NCBI RefSeq assembly: GCF_037975445.1
Contig: NZ_CP150254.1
Location: 1,052,001-1,116,000, forward strand
Length of the DNA stretch: 64,000 nt
Reading direction: 5' to 3'
From: Peribacillus sp. FSL P2-0133
Lineage (GTDB): Bacteria; Bacillota; Bacilli; Bacillales; DSM-1321
In this document: positions 18,064-25,911 of the stretch, in pieces
How the letters are laid out: each line of letters opens with the position of its first letter
Numbering within the stretch: the first letter of the stretch is position 1
Notes under the pieces: model-generated
Seen by the model: the letters and a program-made list of their open reading frames with translations, nothing else
Databases searched by the model: none
Told to the model about the DNA's origin: nothing
Position numbers and translations under genes: made by a program

Positions 18064-18400
18064 GGGTATTTAATGGAGTACAGGGCAGGAATATTATTTT
18101 GTGGGGAAGTCGAAGTTGTTTTATCGAATAGCAACTACGGTATCGAATTTTTTGAAACTATTTGAACATGAAGGCATCCACGAAATAAGGTTCACGAATA
18201 TTCCAATAGTTGAGGGTTTACGAAGTGTTGTTCTTAACAAATACTCGAAAACCCAATTTCACATTTTCCTATACTGTGACTTTTCTTTGTTATCATGAAC
18301 TGTGACAAGGTGGTTTTTGTTAGGAAGGATTTTGTAACTTTTTAATAGAATAATTATGAAGATGATCAGATAATAAATTTTTACACATAAGGAGATAAAA
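18064..18400 (+). other. Unclear coding remnant after a B box
   Basis: Two short overlapping plus-strand frames (from ATG 18073 and from GTG 18101) each run for tens of codons and neither has a good ribosome binding site or recognisable motif. The likeliest reading is a decayed single-gene unit. Confidence is low. Confidence 0.25.
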
Positions 18401-18403
18401 CTA

Positions 18404-19024
18404 TGGAAAAAAACAAATTACTAAGAATTGACAATGTCGGCATCGTTGAGAATCCCTTGATGACGCAATCTCTTTCTTCGAGGAGATTGGCTTGAACCTC
18501 GAAGGGCGAGCCACTGTCGAAGGTGAATGGGCTGGTCGCGTAACCGGATTGGGTTCTCAGTGCGTAGAGATTGCTATGATGGTTACCCCAGATGGCCACA
18601 GCCGACTTGAACTTTCGCGATTTCTCACCCCACCTACTATATCAGATCACCGGACTGCTCCTGTAAATGCCCTCGGTTATCTACGCGTCATGTTCACCGT
18701 TGAAGACATTGACGAAATGGTATCCAGACTCACTAAGTATGGTGCTCAGCTCGTTGGCGAAGTGGTTCAGTACGAGGATACGTCATACATGTGGAGGAAA
18801 TATTTTGATACCTTTAGATGAACGATTTTTTATACTTAAAGTAGTTCTTATTGTTATTGCTGTATTGGTTGCCATTCCTGCCAAATGGATTCGTAAATGG
18901 TTCTGGAAGGACTAAAAATTTTTCGCATCAGTTTATTGCATATAATGACTCGTATCGGCTCTGCTACATTCGTGGAACCGAAGGACTTCTAATCGGTTTG
19001 GCGGAACAACTCGGTAACAAATAA
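18404..19024 (+). pseudogene. Interrupted VOC (glyoxalase/bleomycin-resistance) protein
   Basis: The frame starts at ATG 18404 (RNDNVGIV-type start: LLRIDNVGIVEN), is frameshifted near 18460, and then reads LNLEGRATVEGEWAGRVTG, MVTPDGHSRLELSRFL, VNALGYLRVMFTVEDIDEM and AQLVGEVVQYED, all characteristic of a VOC-fold protein. After 18785 the homologous reading stops and resumes at about 18948 with SYRLCYIRGTEGLLIGLAEQ and a stop at 19024. The roughly 160 bases between contain a separate small open reading frame. The coding sequence is clearly richer in G and C than its neighbours, which suggests recent transfer. Confidence 0.85.
18805..18915 (+). CDS. Small single-pass membrane protein inside the VOC gene
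   Basis: A 36-residue frame with TTG start 18805 and TGGAGG eight bases upstream: IPLDERFFILKVVLIVIAVL, then VAIPAKWIRKWFWKD. One hydrophobic helix followed by a basic, aromatic tail. It lies in the roughly 160-base insertion that splits the VOC reading frame. Function unknown; a small membrane peptide of toxin or regulatory type would be possible, but nothing proves it. Confidence 0.5.
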   Translation: MIPLDERFFILKVVLIVIAVLVAIPAKWIRKWFWKD

Positions 19025-19126
19025 GTAAGTGACGTTTTATAAAAAGCCTTTACTGAAATATACATTACTGAAGTAAAAATTGAAACAGAAAAGCAGTGTG
19101 AAAGTATCTCGAAGAAGTCGGGTACG

Positions 19127-19280
19127 TCATATAACACAGCATTCACGCTGCGGGACTCTCCGAGCCCCTTGGTCGCCAGGAGAAGAAACAGGGAAGCCAG
19201 ATTCAGGCGACAACCCTGCTAGCCTAAGAACTTCGTTCTAAGTCTCGCAGGGTTCGTGAATGTGAAAACGTTATATGCCA
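19127..19280 (+). repeat. GC-rich structured element downstream of the VOC gene
   Basis: Outer inverted arms CATATAAC and CATTCACG (about 19127-19147) pair with CGTGAATG and GTTATATG (about 19255-19277). Inside, AACCCTGC...GCAGGGTT (19211-19253) encloses a second stem, CTAAGAAC-TTC-GTTCTAAG. The rest (GGGACTCTCCGAGCCCCTTG) is GC-rich. A nested palindrome after a transferred gene is reminiscent of cassette recombination sites, but no core site can be assigned. Confidence 0.55.
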
Positions 19281-19330
19281 ATCTGTCTCGATTTGAAGAA
19301 AATTCTTATTCAAAAAAAGGGCGCTTTAAC

Positions 19331-19424
19331 GGAGCAACGAAAAAAGCCTAATTTCTCAAATATAAATGTTGATTTTAAGGCGGCTTTTTCTTATTCAACT
19401 AAAGGGGCAGGTTAGTTCAACAAT
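19331..19424 (+). repeat. Degenerate A region with terminator and B box
   Basis: AAAGCC near 19343 and AAGGCGGCTTTTTCTTA at 19376 form a weak terminator stem, followed by a good B box, TTCAACTAAAGGGGCAGGTT and AGTTCAAC, at 19393-19421. Confidence 0.75.
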
Positions 19425-19469
19425 TCATTTGTATTTTTTGGTAATATCTATAGGGGGATGGTGAGGACT

Positions 19470-19544
19470 ATGAAGAATAAAACTGTTTCAATAATCAAAA
19501 ATATCTTTAAGCGCCATACCGCCTGCAATAGATGCAGTAGATAA
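19470..19544 (+). CDS. Very small open reading frame in a box-to-box unit
   Basis: A 24-codon frame, MKNKTVSIIKNIFKRHTACN and RCSR, with GGGGGATGGTGAGG upstream. It is the only frame between the B box at 19393 and the A-type box at 19547. It may be a tiny peptide or the 5' remnant of a deleted gene. Confidence 0.25.
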   Translation: MKNKTVSIIKNIFKRHTACNRCSR

Positions 19545-19546
19545 GC

Positions 19547-19596
19547 ATAACAATCGGGCGCAATTGTAGAGGAAGGGTAGCGAAAGCTACTCTTCT
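19547..19596 (+). repeat. Second-family A box with terminator
   Basis: ACAATCGGGCGCAATTGT has 5-base arms around the GGGCGC loop, the A-type loop of the second family. A perfect GTAGC-GAAA-GCTAC hairpin with CTTC and a T run follows at about 19572-19602. Confidence 0.7.
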
Positions 19597-19633
19597 TTTT
19601 TTGTCTTTTCCCTTTCCTTTAAGGCAGTCTTTC

Positions 19634-19660
19634 TCTTCTTCAACTAACGGGGCAGAATTC
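19634..19660 (+). repeat. Truncated B box
   Basis: AAGGCAGTCTTTCTCTTCTT leads into CAACTAACGGGGCAGAATTC. The right arm is missing after GGGGCAG, so the box is cut at that point. Confidence 0.65.
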
Positions 19661-19701
19661 CTGTATTAACTGAAATACTAAAAAGTATGTGAAGAAATCT
19701 A

Positions 19702-19790
19702 CTAAAACTAACGGGTGCGTTAGTTCATTAACAGGGGTTGCTTAGGCAACCTTTTTCTTATTGAATTAGAGGGGCAGGTTAGTTGAACAA
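19702..19790 (+). repeat. Full element with GGTTGC hairpin
   Basis: AACTAACGGGTGCGTTAGTT (perfect 8-base arms), CATTAACAGG, hairpin GGTTGCTTAGGCAACC with TTTTTCTTA, then TTGAATTAGAGGGGCAGGTT and AGTTGAACAA. Confidence 0.9.
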
Positions 19791-19850
19791 CGAATAGTAA
19801 TAGAAATACAAGAGTACATGGTAAAATAGTGAAAAAAGGCTGTGTCATAT

Positions 19851-20342
19851 ATGAAAATTTCTTTAATTGTTGCGATGGACAAGAATAGAGTAATTGGCAA
19901 AGAGAATGATATTCCATGGAGAATTCCAAAGGATTGGGAGTATGTTAAAAATACTACAAAGGGACATTCACTTATATTAGGTAGAAAAAACCTTGAATCA
20001 ATCGGAAGGGCTTTACCTGAAAGAAGAAATATTATTTTGACGAGAGATAAGGATTTTAGCTTTGACGGTTGTGAAATTGTCCATTCAATCGAAAATGTAT
20101 TTGAGTTGTGTAAAAATGAAGAAGAGATTTTTATTTTCGGGGGAGAACAGATTTATAATATGTTCTTGCCTTATGTTGAGAAGATGTATATTACAAAGAT
20201 TCATCATGAATTTGAAGGAGATGTATTTTTCCCAGAAGTTAACTTCGATGAATGGAAAGAAGTATCTGTTGAAAAAGGGATTATGAATGAAAAAAACCCT
20301 TATAACTACTATTTTCATGTTTATGAAAGAAAACTTAATTAA
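19851..20342 (+). CDS. Dihydrofolate reductase, DfrA-like
   Basis: A 163-residue enzyme that reduces dihydrofolate to tetrahydrofolate with NADPH. SLIVAMDKNRVIGKENDIPW is the N-terminal folate site, the catalytic acid is the Asp of IPKDWEYVKN, GHSLILGRKNLESIG carries the cofactor loop, and IFIFGGEQIYNMFL is the second cofactor motif. The ATG at 19851 suits the upstream AAAAAAGG better than the in-frame GTG at 19842. No thymidylate synthase gene is adjacent, unlike the housekeeping folA of Bacillus, and the gene stands alone between two boxes, so it looks like an acquired, possibly trimethoprim-insensitive copy. Resistance is inference only. Confidence 0.9.
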   Translation: MKISLIVAMDKNRVIGKENDIPWRIPKDWEYVKNTTKGHSLILGRKNLESIGRALPERRNIILTRDKDFSFDGCEIVHSIENVFELCKNEEEIFIFGGEQIYNMFLPYVEKMYITKIHHEFEGDVFFPEVNFDEWKEVSVEKGIMNEKNPYNYYFHVYERKLN

Positions 20343-20424
20343 GCTAACTAGGTCATTAGCTTAAGATCGGAGCTGTCTTTAAGGCAGCTTTTCTTATGGA
20401 ACTATCGGGGCAGGTTAGTGAAAG
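20339..20424 (+). repeat. Full A-terminator-B element, A part degenerate
   Basis: AAGCTAACTAGGTCATTAGC replaces the usual A box (arms GCTAA and TTAGC kept, loop changed), followed by AGCTGTCTTTAAGGCAGCTT and GGAACTATCGGGGCAGGTTA with GTGAAAGAAG. Confidence 0.85.
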
Positions 20425-20520
20425 AAGGAATTTCCATTTTTTACACAAATGAAAAGGTGTCAAATGGTATGATTGAAAAAGAAATTGTACAGAACTTAAT
20501 TTTTAGGGGGAAATATATTC

Positions 20521-20739
20521 TTGAAAATGGTTAGAATTATCTTAACAATAGTGGTTATTGTTCTATCAGGTTATAGTCTAATAACTCAAACCTTTGAGTT
20601 ATTTCCGTATTATATGTTTTTCCTTGGGGCACTTATGTTGGTGACAGGATTAGCCGAACTTCAAAAAGACAGAAAAGGATTTTGGGGGTATATGAATATT
20701 GCTATCTCTTTATTTATTTTCTTTTCTTTGCTTCCATAA
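20521..20739 (+). CDS. DUF3953-type small membrane protein (YczI-like)
   Basis: A 72-residue protein with three hydrophobic segments: IILTIVVIVLSGYSLI, YYMFFLGALMLVTGLAEL and a C-terminal IAISLFIFFSLL. The segment LGALMLVTGLAELQKDRK is the feature that I associate with DUF3953/YczI proteins of Bacillus. Function unknown. TTG start with AGGGGGAA ten bases upstream. Only gene of its unit. Confidence 0.75.
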   Translation: MKMVRIILTIVVIVLSGYSLITQTFELFPYYMFFLGALMLVTGLAELQKDRKGFWGYMNIAISLFIFFSLLP

Positions 20740-20746
20740 AGGCTTT

Positions 20747-20830
20747 CTTAATGAACTAACGGGTGCGTTAGCTTAAGATCGGAGCTGTCTTTAAGGCAGC
20801 TTTTTCTTATGGAACTATCGGGGCAGGTTC
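20747..20830 (+). repeat. Full element with truncated B part
   Basis: AATGAACTAACGGGTGCGTT, AGCTGTCTTTAAGGCAGCTT with TTTTCTTA, then GGAACTATCGGGGCAGGTTC. The B right arm is lost where the sequence joins the minus-strand serine hydrolase fragment. Confidence 0.9.
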
Positions 20831-21084
20831 ACTAGAATTGAGGTTAAAAATTTACTGATTGAACAAGCACTAAATATAGAATTACTTTCCACACTTTTAT
20901 CTGTTTCTGCTTCAAGTAAACCAAAGCATTCTGTACTTCTTATGTTACCACCATTAATTGCTGCAATGCTTAATCCAGATAAATTATAATCTTCCATAAA
21001 CTTTTGAATGTTGATATTTTGTGTTTTTGTACTAACAACCCCAAAATTAACTCCTACGTACAAACGTTTAAAATGCAACTCCAT
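20831..21084 (-). pseudogene. N-terminal fragment of a class C beta-lactamase-like serine hydrolase
   Basis: On the minus strand the frame reads KFMEDYNLSGLSIAAINGG and NSIFSACSISKFLTSILV, where SISK is the S-x-x-K catalytic motif of the beta-lactamase/penicillin-binding-protein-like hydrolase family. It breaks off directly after this motif at the B box of the element at 20747-20830, so only about 80 of some 300-400 residues remain. A minus-strand B box lies at its 5' end. Confidence 0.8.
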
Positions 21085-21108
21085 TAAACTGCCCGTTTGT
21101 TGAATAAG
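21081..21108 (-). repeat. B box on the minus strand
   Basis: Reading the minus strand: CTTATTCAACAAACGGGCAG followed by TTTAATGG. This is the only clear minus-strand box, and it precedes the only boxed minus-strand gene fragment, so box orientation follows gene orientation. Confidence 0.75.
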
Positions 21109-21194
21109 AACCACTTATAATTTACCATATATTGAAGGTTGTTGGTTTTTTATCCTGAGAGCAACAATTTTTTAGAAAACAGCCTAACAAAAAA

Positions 21195-21232
21195 AGACTT
21201 TCTACATGGTTTAAATGTAGGAAGTCTTATCT
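21195..21232 (-). terminator. Terminator of htpX
   Basis: AAGACTTTCTACAT and ATGTAGGAAGTCTT form a 14-base stem with a short GGTTTA loop, ending in a T run on the minus strand, two bases downstream of the htpX stop codon. Confidence 0.85.
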
Positions 21233-21233
21233 A

Positions 21234-22106
21234 TTAAAGTGATTTCAAATGTTCAATACGTTTTTCTAATGGTGGGTGTGTAGAAAAAAGTCTGGAAAAT
21301 TTACCCTTACCACTAATTTTAAAGGCAGCAATAGACTTTTGGCTGTCATCAACCAAGTTCGTGGTATGTCTTAATGATTCTAAAGCGTGAATCATATTTG
21401 CCTTTCCACCTAAATCGGCAGCTAATTTGTCCGCTTTAAATTCACGTTTTCTTGAATGCCAAAAGATAATGGGACTGCTTAAAATACCGAATAGAATCTC
21501 GAAAACTATAGAAGATACGAAGTAAACAATACCGGCAACTTCTTCTCTTACAAAACTTGAAACGATTTTTGAAGCAATACGGGAGAAGAAAATAACGAAC
21601 GTGTTTATCATTCCTTGCAAGAGTGTGGTTGTAACCATATCCCCATTCTTAATGTGTGCTATTTCGTGTGCAATAACTCCACTAATCGCCTTTCGATCCA
21701 TTCTTTCTAACATACCGCTTGAAACAGCTACTAAAGAACGTTTTTTGCTTGGTCCAGTAGCAAATGCGTTGACCTCTTGTGAATGATAAATACCAACTTG
21801 CGGCATACCTTTCAAACCAGCCGTATGTGCTAATCGGTAGGTTTCTTCCAATACAAAGCGTTCGTGATCGCCACGCGGGGAATGTTCATCAATTAATTGA
21901 ACACCCATAACCCATTTCGCCATTTTACGGGACATTAACAAAGAAATGAAGGAACCAGCAAAACCGGCGATGACGCTAAAGGCAAGTAGGGAACCGTAAC
22001 CACCGCCACCAATATAACTTTCTACACCTAGTAACGTGGTGATCGTGGTAATGGTGATTAATACGAGAATATTAACGAAAATAAATAAGGAAATCCGTTT
22101 AAACAA
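21234..22106 (-). CDS. htpX: Membrane zinc metalloprotease HtpX
   Basis: A 290-residue M48-family protease of membrane protein quality control. Two N-terminal membrane segments (LFIFVNILVLITITTITTLL and LLAFSVIAGFAGSFISLL), the zinc motif HEIAH in ISGVIAHEIAHIKNGD with the third ligand Glu in KREFKADKLAADLGG, and two further hydrophobic segments between. RSLVAVSSGMLERM and FSTHPPLEKRIEHL are family landmarks. The length is normal. It has its own terminator and no boxes, so it is probably a resident gene. Confidence 0.96.
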   Translation of the reverse strand: MFKRISLFIFVNILVLITITTITTLLGVESYIGGGGYGSLLAFSVIAGFAGSFISLLMSRKMAKWVMGVQLIDEHSPRGDHERFVLEETYRLAHTAGLKGMPQVGIYHSQEVNAFATGPSKKRSLVAVSSGMLERMDRKAISGVIAHEIAHIKNGDMVTTTLLQGMINTFVIFFSRIASKIVSSFVREEVAGIVYFVSSIVFEILFGILSSPIIFWHSRKREFKADKLAADLGGKANMIHALESLRHTTNLVDDSQKSIAAFKISGKGKFSRLFSTHPPLEKRIEHLKSL

Positions 22107-22445
22107 TTAAGCCCCTCCTAATAATGAACCTTATCTTAATAAGGCGTTCATCAATAATGAAACAAACATTATAAAGCTATATACGAAAAAATAAAAAGAA
22201 AGTTTCAATATAACTTCTCACCACTAAGAACAGAAAAAAATTTAGGCTATGTAACTTCATAGGGGAATTCAATTGCTATTCTTCGCCATTTCTCTTCCTA
22301 ATTCGCAGCGAGAACCTTAATCGTTTGGATTTTAATGTATTCTTATGAAAAAAATATAAAAAAGAAACTTATGGAAATTCAGGTACTTATGTATTAATAT
22401 AAGTGAAGTAAATAGTTCGTTATAACGAATTTAGGGGGACGTTTT
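22107..22445. other. Divergent intergenic region
   Basis: Contains the upstream regions of htpX (minus strand) and of the surface protein (plus strand, GGGGG ribosome binding site at 22433). No further gene or box seen. Confidence 0.4.
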
Positions 22446-23591
22446 GTGCGTAACAAAGGTATATTGTCATTGGTTTCTGTAGGTCTATTTGCTTCATCAT
22501 TGTCAGTAGTGGTTGTTAAGGCAGAAGTAAACGATAACGGCTTGGCGAGGAAGGCCTTTGAAAGCCAATTGGAAAAGCCTCTTGAAAAAGGTATTATTGA
22601 TTCTAAAACATTTAATCAACTTGAAAAAAAACTAAATGGTTCTCAATCGCTATCAGTTAAAGGTTCTAACAAAATGGGTAGAATGAGTAGTTCTTCCAGT
22701 AGTAATTATATTTTGGAAACTGAGCCCAATAACGACTTTGGTTCAGCAGATAATACTTCTTATGAAAAATCATCTATTGGTCAGTTGCTTCCTTTGAATG
22801 ATTTGGATTTACATAAAGTGGTCGTTCCTAGTGATGGCGTTTTGTTAGTAGCAGGATTTACGGACTCATACTTTATCGATCTTGGGTTCGGGGCAGTTCA
22901 AAAAGATTTTGTTGAAAGCAATAACTTAGAATATTTAGGCTATGAGGAAGATGAGGATGGAGTTGAAATACAAGCGTATCAAGCTAAGAAGGGCACATAC
23001 TATGTGGGTGTCATAGACCTAGACAACGAATATATTGACGATAATACAACAGAAGACATATACGCTATCGGAACTGGATTTGTAGACAATGTTAAACCAT
23101 CTAAGCCAACAGTTTATAAGGTTGATAATAATGACAAAGTATTAACTGGAAAAGCAGAGGCCAGTGCTACTGTTACTGTTAAAAATGGAAGTAAGGTGTT
23201 AGGTTCAGCAAAAGCAACATCAAAAGGTACATTCTCTATTAAAATACCTGTTCAAAAAGCAGGGACTAAATTGACAATCACAGTTAAAGATAGTGCCGGC
23301 AATGTGAGTTCAAGTGTATCGGTAACTGTTGCTGATGTTGTTGCACCAAGCAAGCCAACAGTAAATAAAGTAGATGATAACGATAAAGTTGTAAAAGGGA
23401 AAGCTGAAGCAAACTCAACTGTAACTGTTAAAGTAGGAAGTAAATCCATTGGTTCAGCAAAAGCTAGTTCTAAAGGTATCTACTCAGTTAACATTAAAGC
23501 ACAGAAAAAAGGAACTACACTTTCTATAACTGCAAAAGATAAAGCAGGGAATACTAGTTCTAAGAGAACGATTATAGTGGTAAAACATTAA
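22446..23591 (+). CDS. Secreted surface protein with Ig-like repeats
   Basis: A 381-residue exported protein (GTG start, 22446). Residues 1-26 are a signal peptide ending near VVVKAEV. A serine-rich linker leads to a PPC-like domain (TEPNNDFGSADN, YYVGVIDLDNEY, residues about 95-205). The C-terminus has two tandem bacterial Ig-like domains of about 83 residues, each beginning PSKPTV and containing GKAEA, SATVTVKNGSKVLGSAKA and AGN (residues about 213-298 and 299-381). No sortase motif or SLH domain. Probably a cell-wall-associated or secreted structural protein. Confidence 0.85.
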   Translation: MRNKGILSLVSVGLFASSLSVVVVKAEVNDNGLARKAFESQLEKPLEKGIIDSKTFNQLEKKLNGSQSLSVKGSNKMGRMSSSSSSNYILETEPNNDFGSADNTSYEKSSIGQLLPLNDLDLHKVVVPSDGVLLVAGFTDSYFIDLGFGAVQKDFVESNNLEYLGYEEDEDGVEIQAYQAKKGTYYVGVIDLDNEYIDDNTTEDIYAIGTGFVDNVKPSKPTVYKVDNNDKVLTGKAEASATVTVKNGSKVLGSAKATSKGTFSIKIPVQKAGTKLTITVKDSAGNVSSSVSVTVADVVAPSKPTVNKVDDNDKVVKGKAEANSTVTVKVGSKSIGSAKASSKGIYSVNIKAQKKGTTLSITAKDKAGNTSSKRTIIVVKH

Positions 23592-23607
23592 AGGTTAAAA
23601 GTATACA

Positions 23608-23640
23608 CAAGTCGAGGTTAACTCCTCGGCTTTTTATATT
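23608..23640 (+). terminator. Terminator of the surface protein gene
   Basis: GTCGAGG-TTAA-CTCCTCGGC with CTTTTTATATT, starting about 20 bases after the stop codon. Confidence 0.8.
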
Positions 23641-23716
23641 GGTTTTGGAATAATTTTCGCTACGATGGCATCTTAGAGGAGCTAAAAAAAACCTTTATGA
23701 AGAAAGGAGAATGAAT

Positions 23717-23809
23717 ATGGAAAACTTAATACAAATAACTCCTTTAGTGTTTTGGGCAGTAATAATAATAGGGGGAATTTACTTATTAGCAAGGTATATA
23801 AAGAAATGA
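23717..23809 (+). CDS. Small single-pass membrane peptide
   Basis: A 30-residue frame, MENLIQITPLVFWAVIIIGG and IYLLARYIKK, with AAAGGAG upstream. One membrane helix and a basic end. Its stop codon overlaps the start of the following DUF3139-like gene (ATGA), which indicates translational coupling. Too short for usual gene callers but with a convincing initiation site. Confidence 0.6.
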   Translation: MENLIQITPLVFWAVIIIGGIYLLARYIKK

Positions 23810-24140
23810 AAAATATTTTAATATTCTTAGGGATTGTGGCCGTTTTAATTATAGGGGGAAGTATTCTCTATTTTTCCACACAACCTACAAGTGCGGAATT
23901 AGAATACTCTGAACAATTAAAATGGGATGTCCATAAATACTTAATCAATGAGAAGAACTATGTTGAAGACAACATAGAAGAAATTAAAGTGACTGATAAC
24001 GCTAAGCTAAAAGGAAAGAAAAGATTTGAAATAGCTGTTGATTTAAAGACGATAAAGACAGTGTATATTACTACCAGTATGATAAAAAATCCGGGAAAGT
24101 AGAACAATTTGCAGTGACAGGTAAAAAACACGAGGAATAA
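23806..24140 (+). pseudogene. Frameshifted DUF3139-like membrane protein
   Basis: From ATG 23806 the frame reads ILIFLGIVAVLIIGGSILYF (membrane anchor), then LINEKNYVEDNIEEIKV and KKRFEIAVDLK, as in DUF3139 proteins of Bacillus. Near 24063 the frame changes: the continuation YYYQYDKKSGKVEQFAVTGK to the stop at 24140 is the expected C-terminus in another frame. A short insertion in GTGTATATTACTAC would explain it. As written, the protein ends early at 24102. Confidence 0.75.
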
Positions 24141-24163
24141 TAAAATATTTTACTTCAATAATG

Positions 24164-24219
24164 AAGGTTGCTGCTGCGGCAACCTTTTTCTTACGGAACA
24201 AACGGGGCAGCTAGTTAAA
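24164..24219 (+). repeat. Terminator hairpin and B box
   Basis: GGTTGCTGCTGCGGCAACC with TTTTTCTTA, then GGAACAAACGGGGCAGCTAG and TTAAAATG. No A box is recognisable before the hairpin. It is the last box before the box-free sucrose region. Confidence 0.8.
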
Positions 24220-24411
24220 ATGTCGGTTTAAACTATATACCTCTCTCTAATTTAACCTCGGTCTGCTTTAATTTAGTATTAATCACAAATTAACCCAATT
24301 ATTTTTGGATATTTATGTTAATATCTACTTAAGTATCTAAACGATTGAAACATAGTAGTAAAAAGGTACGTAAATTCAATGAAGTCGACAAATTTATAAA
24401 AGGGGTAAGTT

Positions 24412-24582
24412 ATGAGTAAAAAAACTGAAGAACAAAGTAAAATACAAAAACCTTCCCTGGATAGAGCCGGTCAAAGAGCGTTTATGGGAAATCCTGAGGA
24501 ATTTAAACTTTCTTTTTATGGGATCTTTATGGCTCTCATTCCCATTATCATATTAGGAATTATCGTTTGGTTAAATTGGTAA
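24412..24582 (+). CDS. Small membrane protein
   Basis: A 56-residue frame: a charged N-terminal half (KTEEQSKIQKPSLDRAGQRA), then the membrane segment YGIFMALIPIIILGIIVWL. AGGGG stands seven bases before the ATG. A good terminator follows at 24639. Function unknown. Confidence 0.7.
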   Translation: MSKKTEEQSKIQKPSLDRAGQRAFMGNPEEFKLSFYGIFMALIPIIILGIIVWLNW

Positions 24583-24638
24583 TGAACCAACACTAATTTA
24601 ATATGGTATTTGAGTGGACGAAAGTTGAAAACACGTAT

Positions 24639-24668
24639 AAAAAGCCCCGATTAGAGGCCTTTTTGTAT
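24639..24668 (+). terminator. Terminator of the small membrane protein gene
   Basis: AAAAAGCCCC-GATTA-GAGGCCTTTTT: the stem has one mismatch; A-rich before and T-rich after. Confidence 0.65.
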
Positions 24669-24772
24669 ACTCGCTAACAACGTACTCTTTGCTGAATAAG
24701 AAGAAAGTAGTGAGGTAAATCCTCCCTGATTAAAGCTATCTGCTAAAATGGAGACGCAATTATCATTCCCAT

Positions 24773-25506
24773 TTATTTATTGTAGGGGGTTAAATCAATT
24801 TCTTCGGCGACTCGTTTATAGAATACCGAATTCCCCTCGATATGATCCCACTGAAAAATACCAACAAATTGATACTTATTAGTTTTAAAAATGGGGTCCT
24901 TAACCTTCATAAATGTAATTCGATCTCTTGGTTTACCCTCCGGGAGGTTGAGCGGAATATAATCCTTTTCCATTCTTTTTTCTTCAATTTCTGTCCAATT
25001 TTTGTTAAAAAGGTTAATCCATCCTCGAGTATTTGAGACATTTCCTTGTCCAATGTCTATAGATAACTGGGGGAACCACATCATATAGCGTTCATTAAAC
25101 TTCCAATAAGATTTTTGAAGACTATCATAATTCTTTCCTAGACAACGCATCGCCTCTGAAATTGTACGAAACGTAAACTCATCATAAACGGATAATGTAC
25201 CCTTCTTGACTGCTAACGCTGCATAATCTACGTCTTCAGACCAAGGTATTATCTTGCTGTTAGAAGCCATTTTATTGATTAGTTGAACGATCTCTTCAAT
25301 TTTAGTATGTATCATTTCTATTGAGTCAGTGGCATCTATTCGTTCAATCTTAATTTCATTTTCCTTAACTGCTTGAAACATTTTTCCAATCTCTAATGTT
25401 CGAATTTCATCATTAAGTGCGTTACTTTTGTGATGCCCTTCGTCACATTCAATCCCTAAATGAATCTGCGGGAAATATAGATCAAGCAAGGCGTATTTAC
25501 CATCCG
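24773..25506 (-). pseudogene. 5'-truncated modification-dependent endonuclease, AbaSI/PvuRts1I-like
   Basis: The minus-strand frame starts without an initiation site at about 25506 (DGKYALLDLYFPQIHLGIEC) and ends at 24773. LDLYFPQIHLGIECDEGHH looks like the core of a Vsr/PD-(D/E)XK-type nuclease with Asp, Glu and Asp/Glu in the right order. The C-terminal part (DRITFMKVKDPIF, KYQFVGIFQWDHIEGNSVFY) resembles the SRA-like end of endonucleases that cut 5-hydroxymethylcytosine DNA. The family call is from memory and moderate. An in-frame stop just upstream and an unrelated coding fragment on the other strand show that the N-terminal part has been removed. An ATG-less start makes expression doubtful. 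Confidence 0.55.
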
Positions 25507-25507
25507 C

Positions 25508-25603
25508 TCAGATGATAAGGAGTTTCAAGCGTTATTTAGTGATAAAGAATACTATTATAATGAACTTATGGGTGTATTTCTTGGTAATGTTAAAACTAAT
25601 TAG
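25508..25603 (+). pseudogene. C-terminal fragment of an unknown gene
   Basis: A plus-strand frame SDDKEFQALFSDKEYYYNEL, then MGVFLGNVKTN and a stop at 25603, with no start. It abuts the truncated endonuclease end at about 25506, so this point is a deletion or recombination junction. Confidence 0.4.
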
Positions 25604-25911
25604 GATGTATACGAAATGTTTCGTAATTGGGTTGATGGAGTGCTATACCCATTTAGGAAGAGAGCTAAATAGAAAAGAAAGGATTTTTTCTCTCTTAATG
25701 GTTAGTTCTATTTATCATTGTATAAATGTAACCTCTTTACTAATTTCCATATTTTACACCTCCTACTTGGACGTGAATGCGTTTACATTTAAATTTGCAA
25801 TGATAACGTTGTAAAATTTCCTGTTTAAATAATCAACTATATTCACCTCTTAATTTACTAAACATATTGGTGTATAATAAATAAATCCATATAAAGACGG
25901 AGATGAATGCT
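25604..25911. other. Intergenic region before the sucrose regulator
   Basis: One 100-codon frame crosses it but lacks coding character. The promoter of the regulator gene should be near 25870. Nothing else seen. Confidence 0.35.

Noticed and set aside
18964..19146. Minus-strand 60-codon frame behind the VOC gene
   Set aside because: It lies over the C-terminal end of the VOC pseudogene and the structured repeat, with no initiation site.
20062..20318. Overlapping small frames on both strands inside the DHFR gene
   Set aside because: Shadow frames of an intact DHFR with all motifs.
10407..24219. CRISPR array
   Set aside because: Repeats are spaced by whole genes of very different length, are imperfect palindromes with terminators, and no cas genes are present.
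25512..25814. 100-codon plus-strand frame before the sucrose repressor
   Set aside because: Low complexity hydrophobic reading without ribosome binding site; it overlaps a different-frame C-terminal gene fragment.
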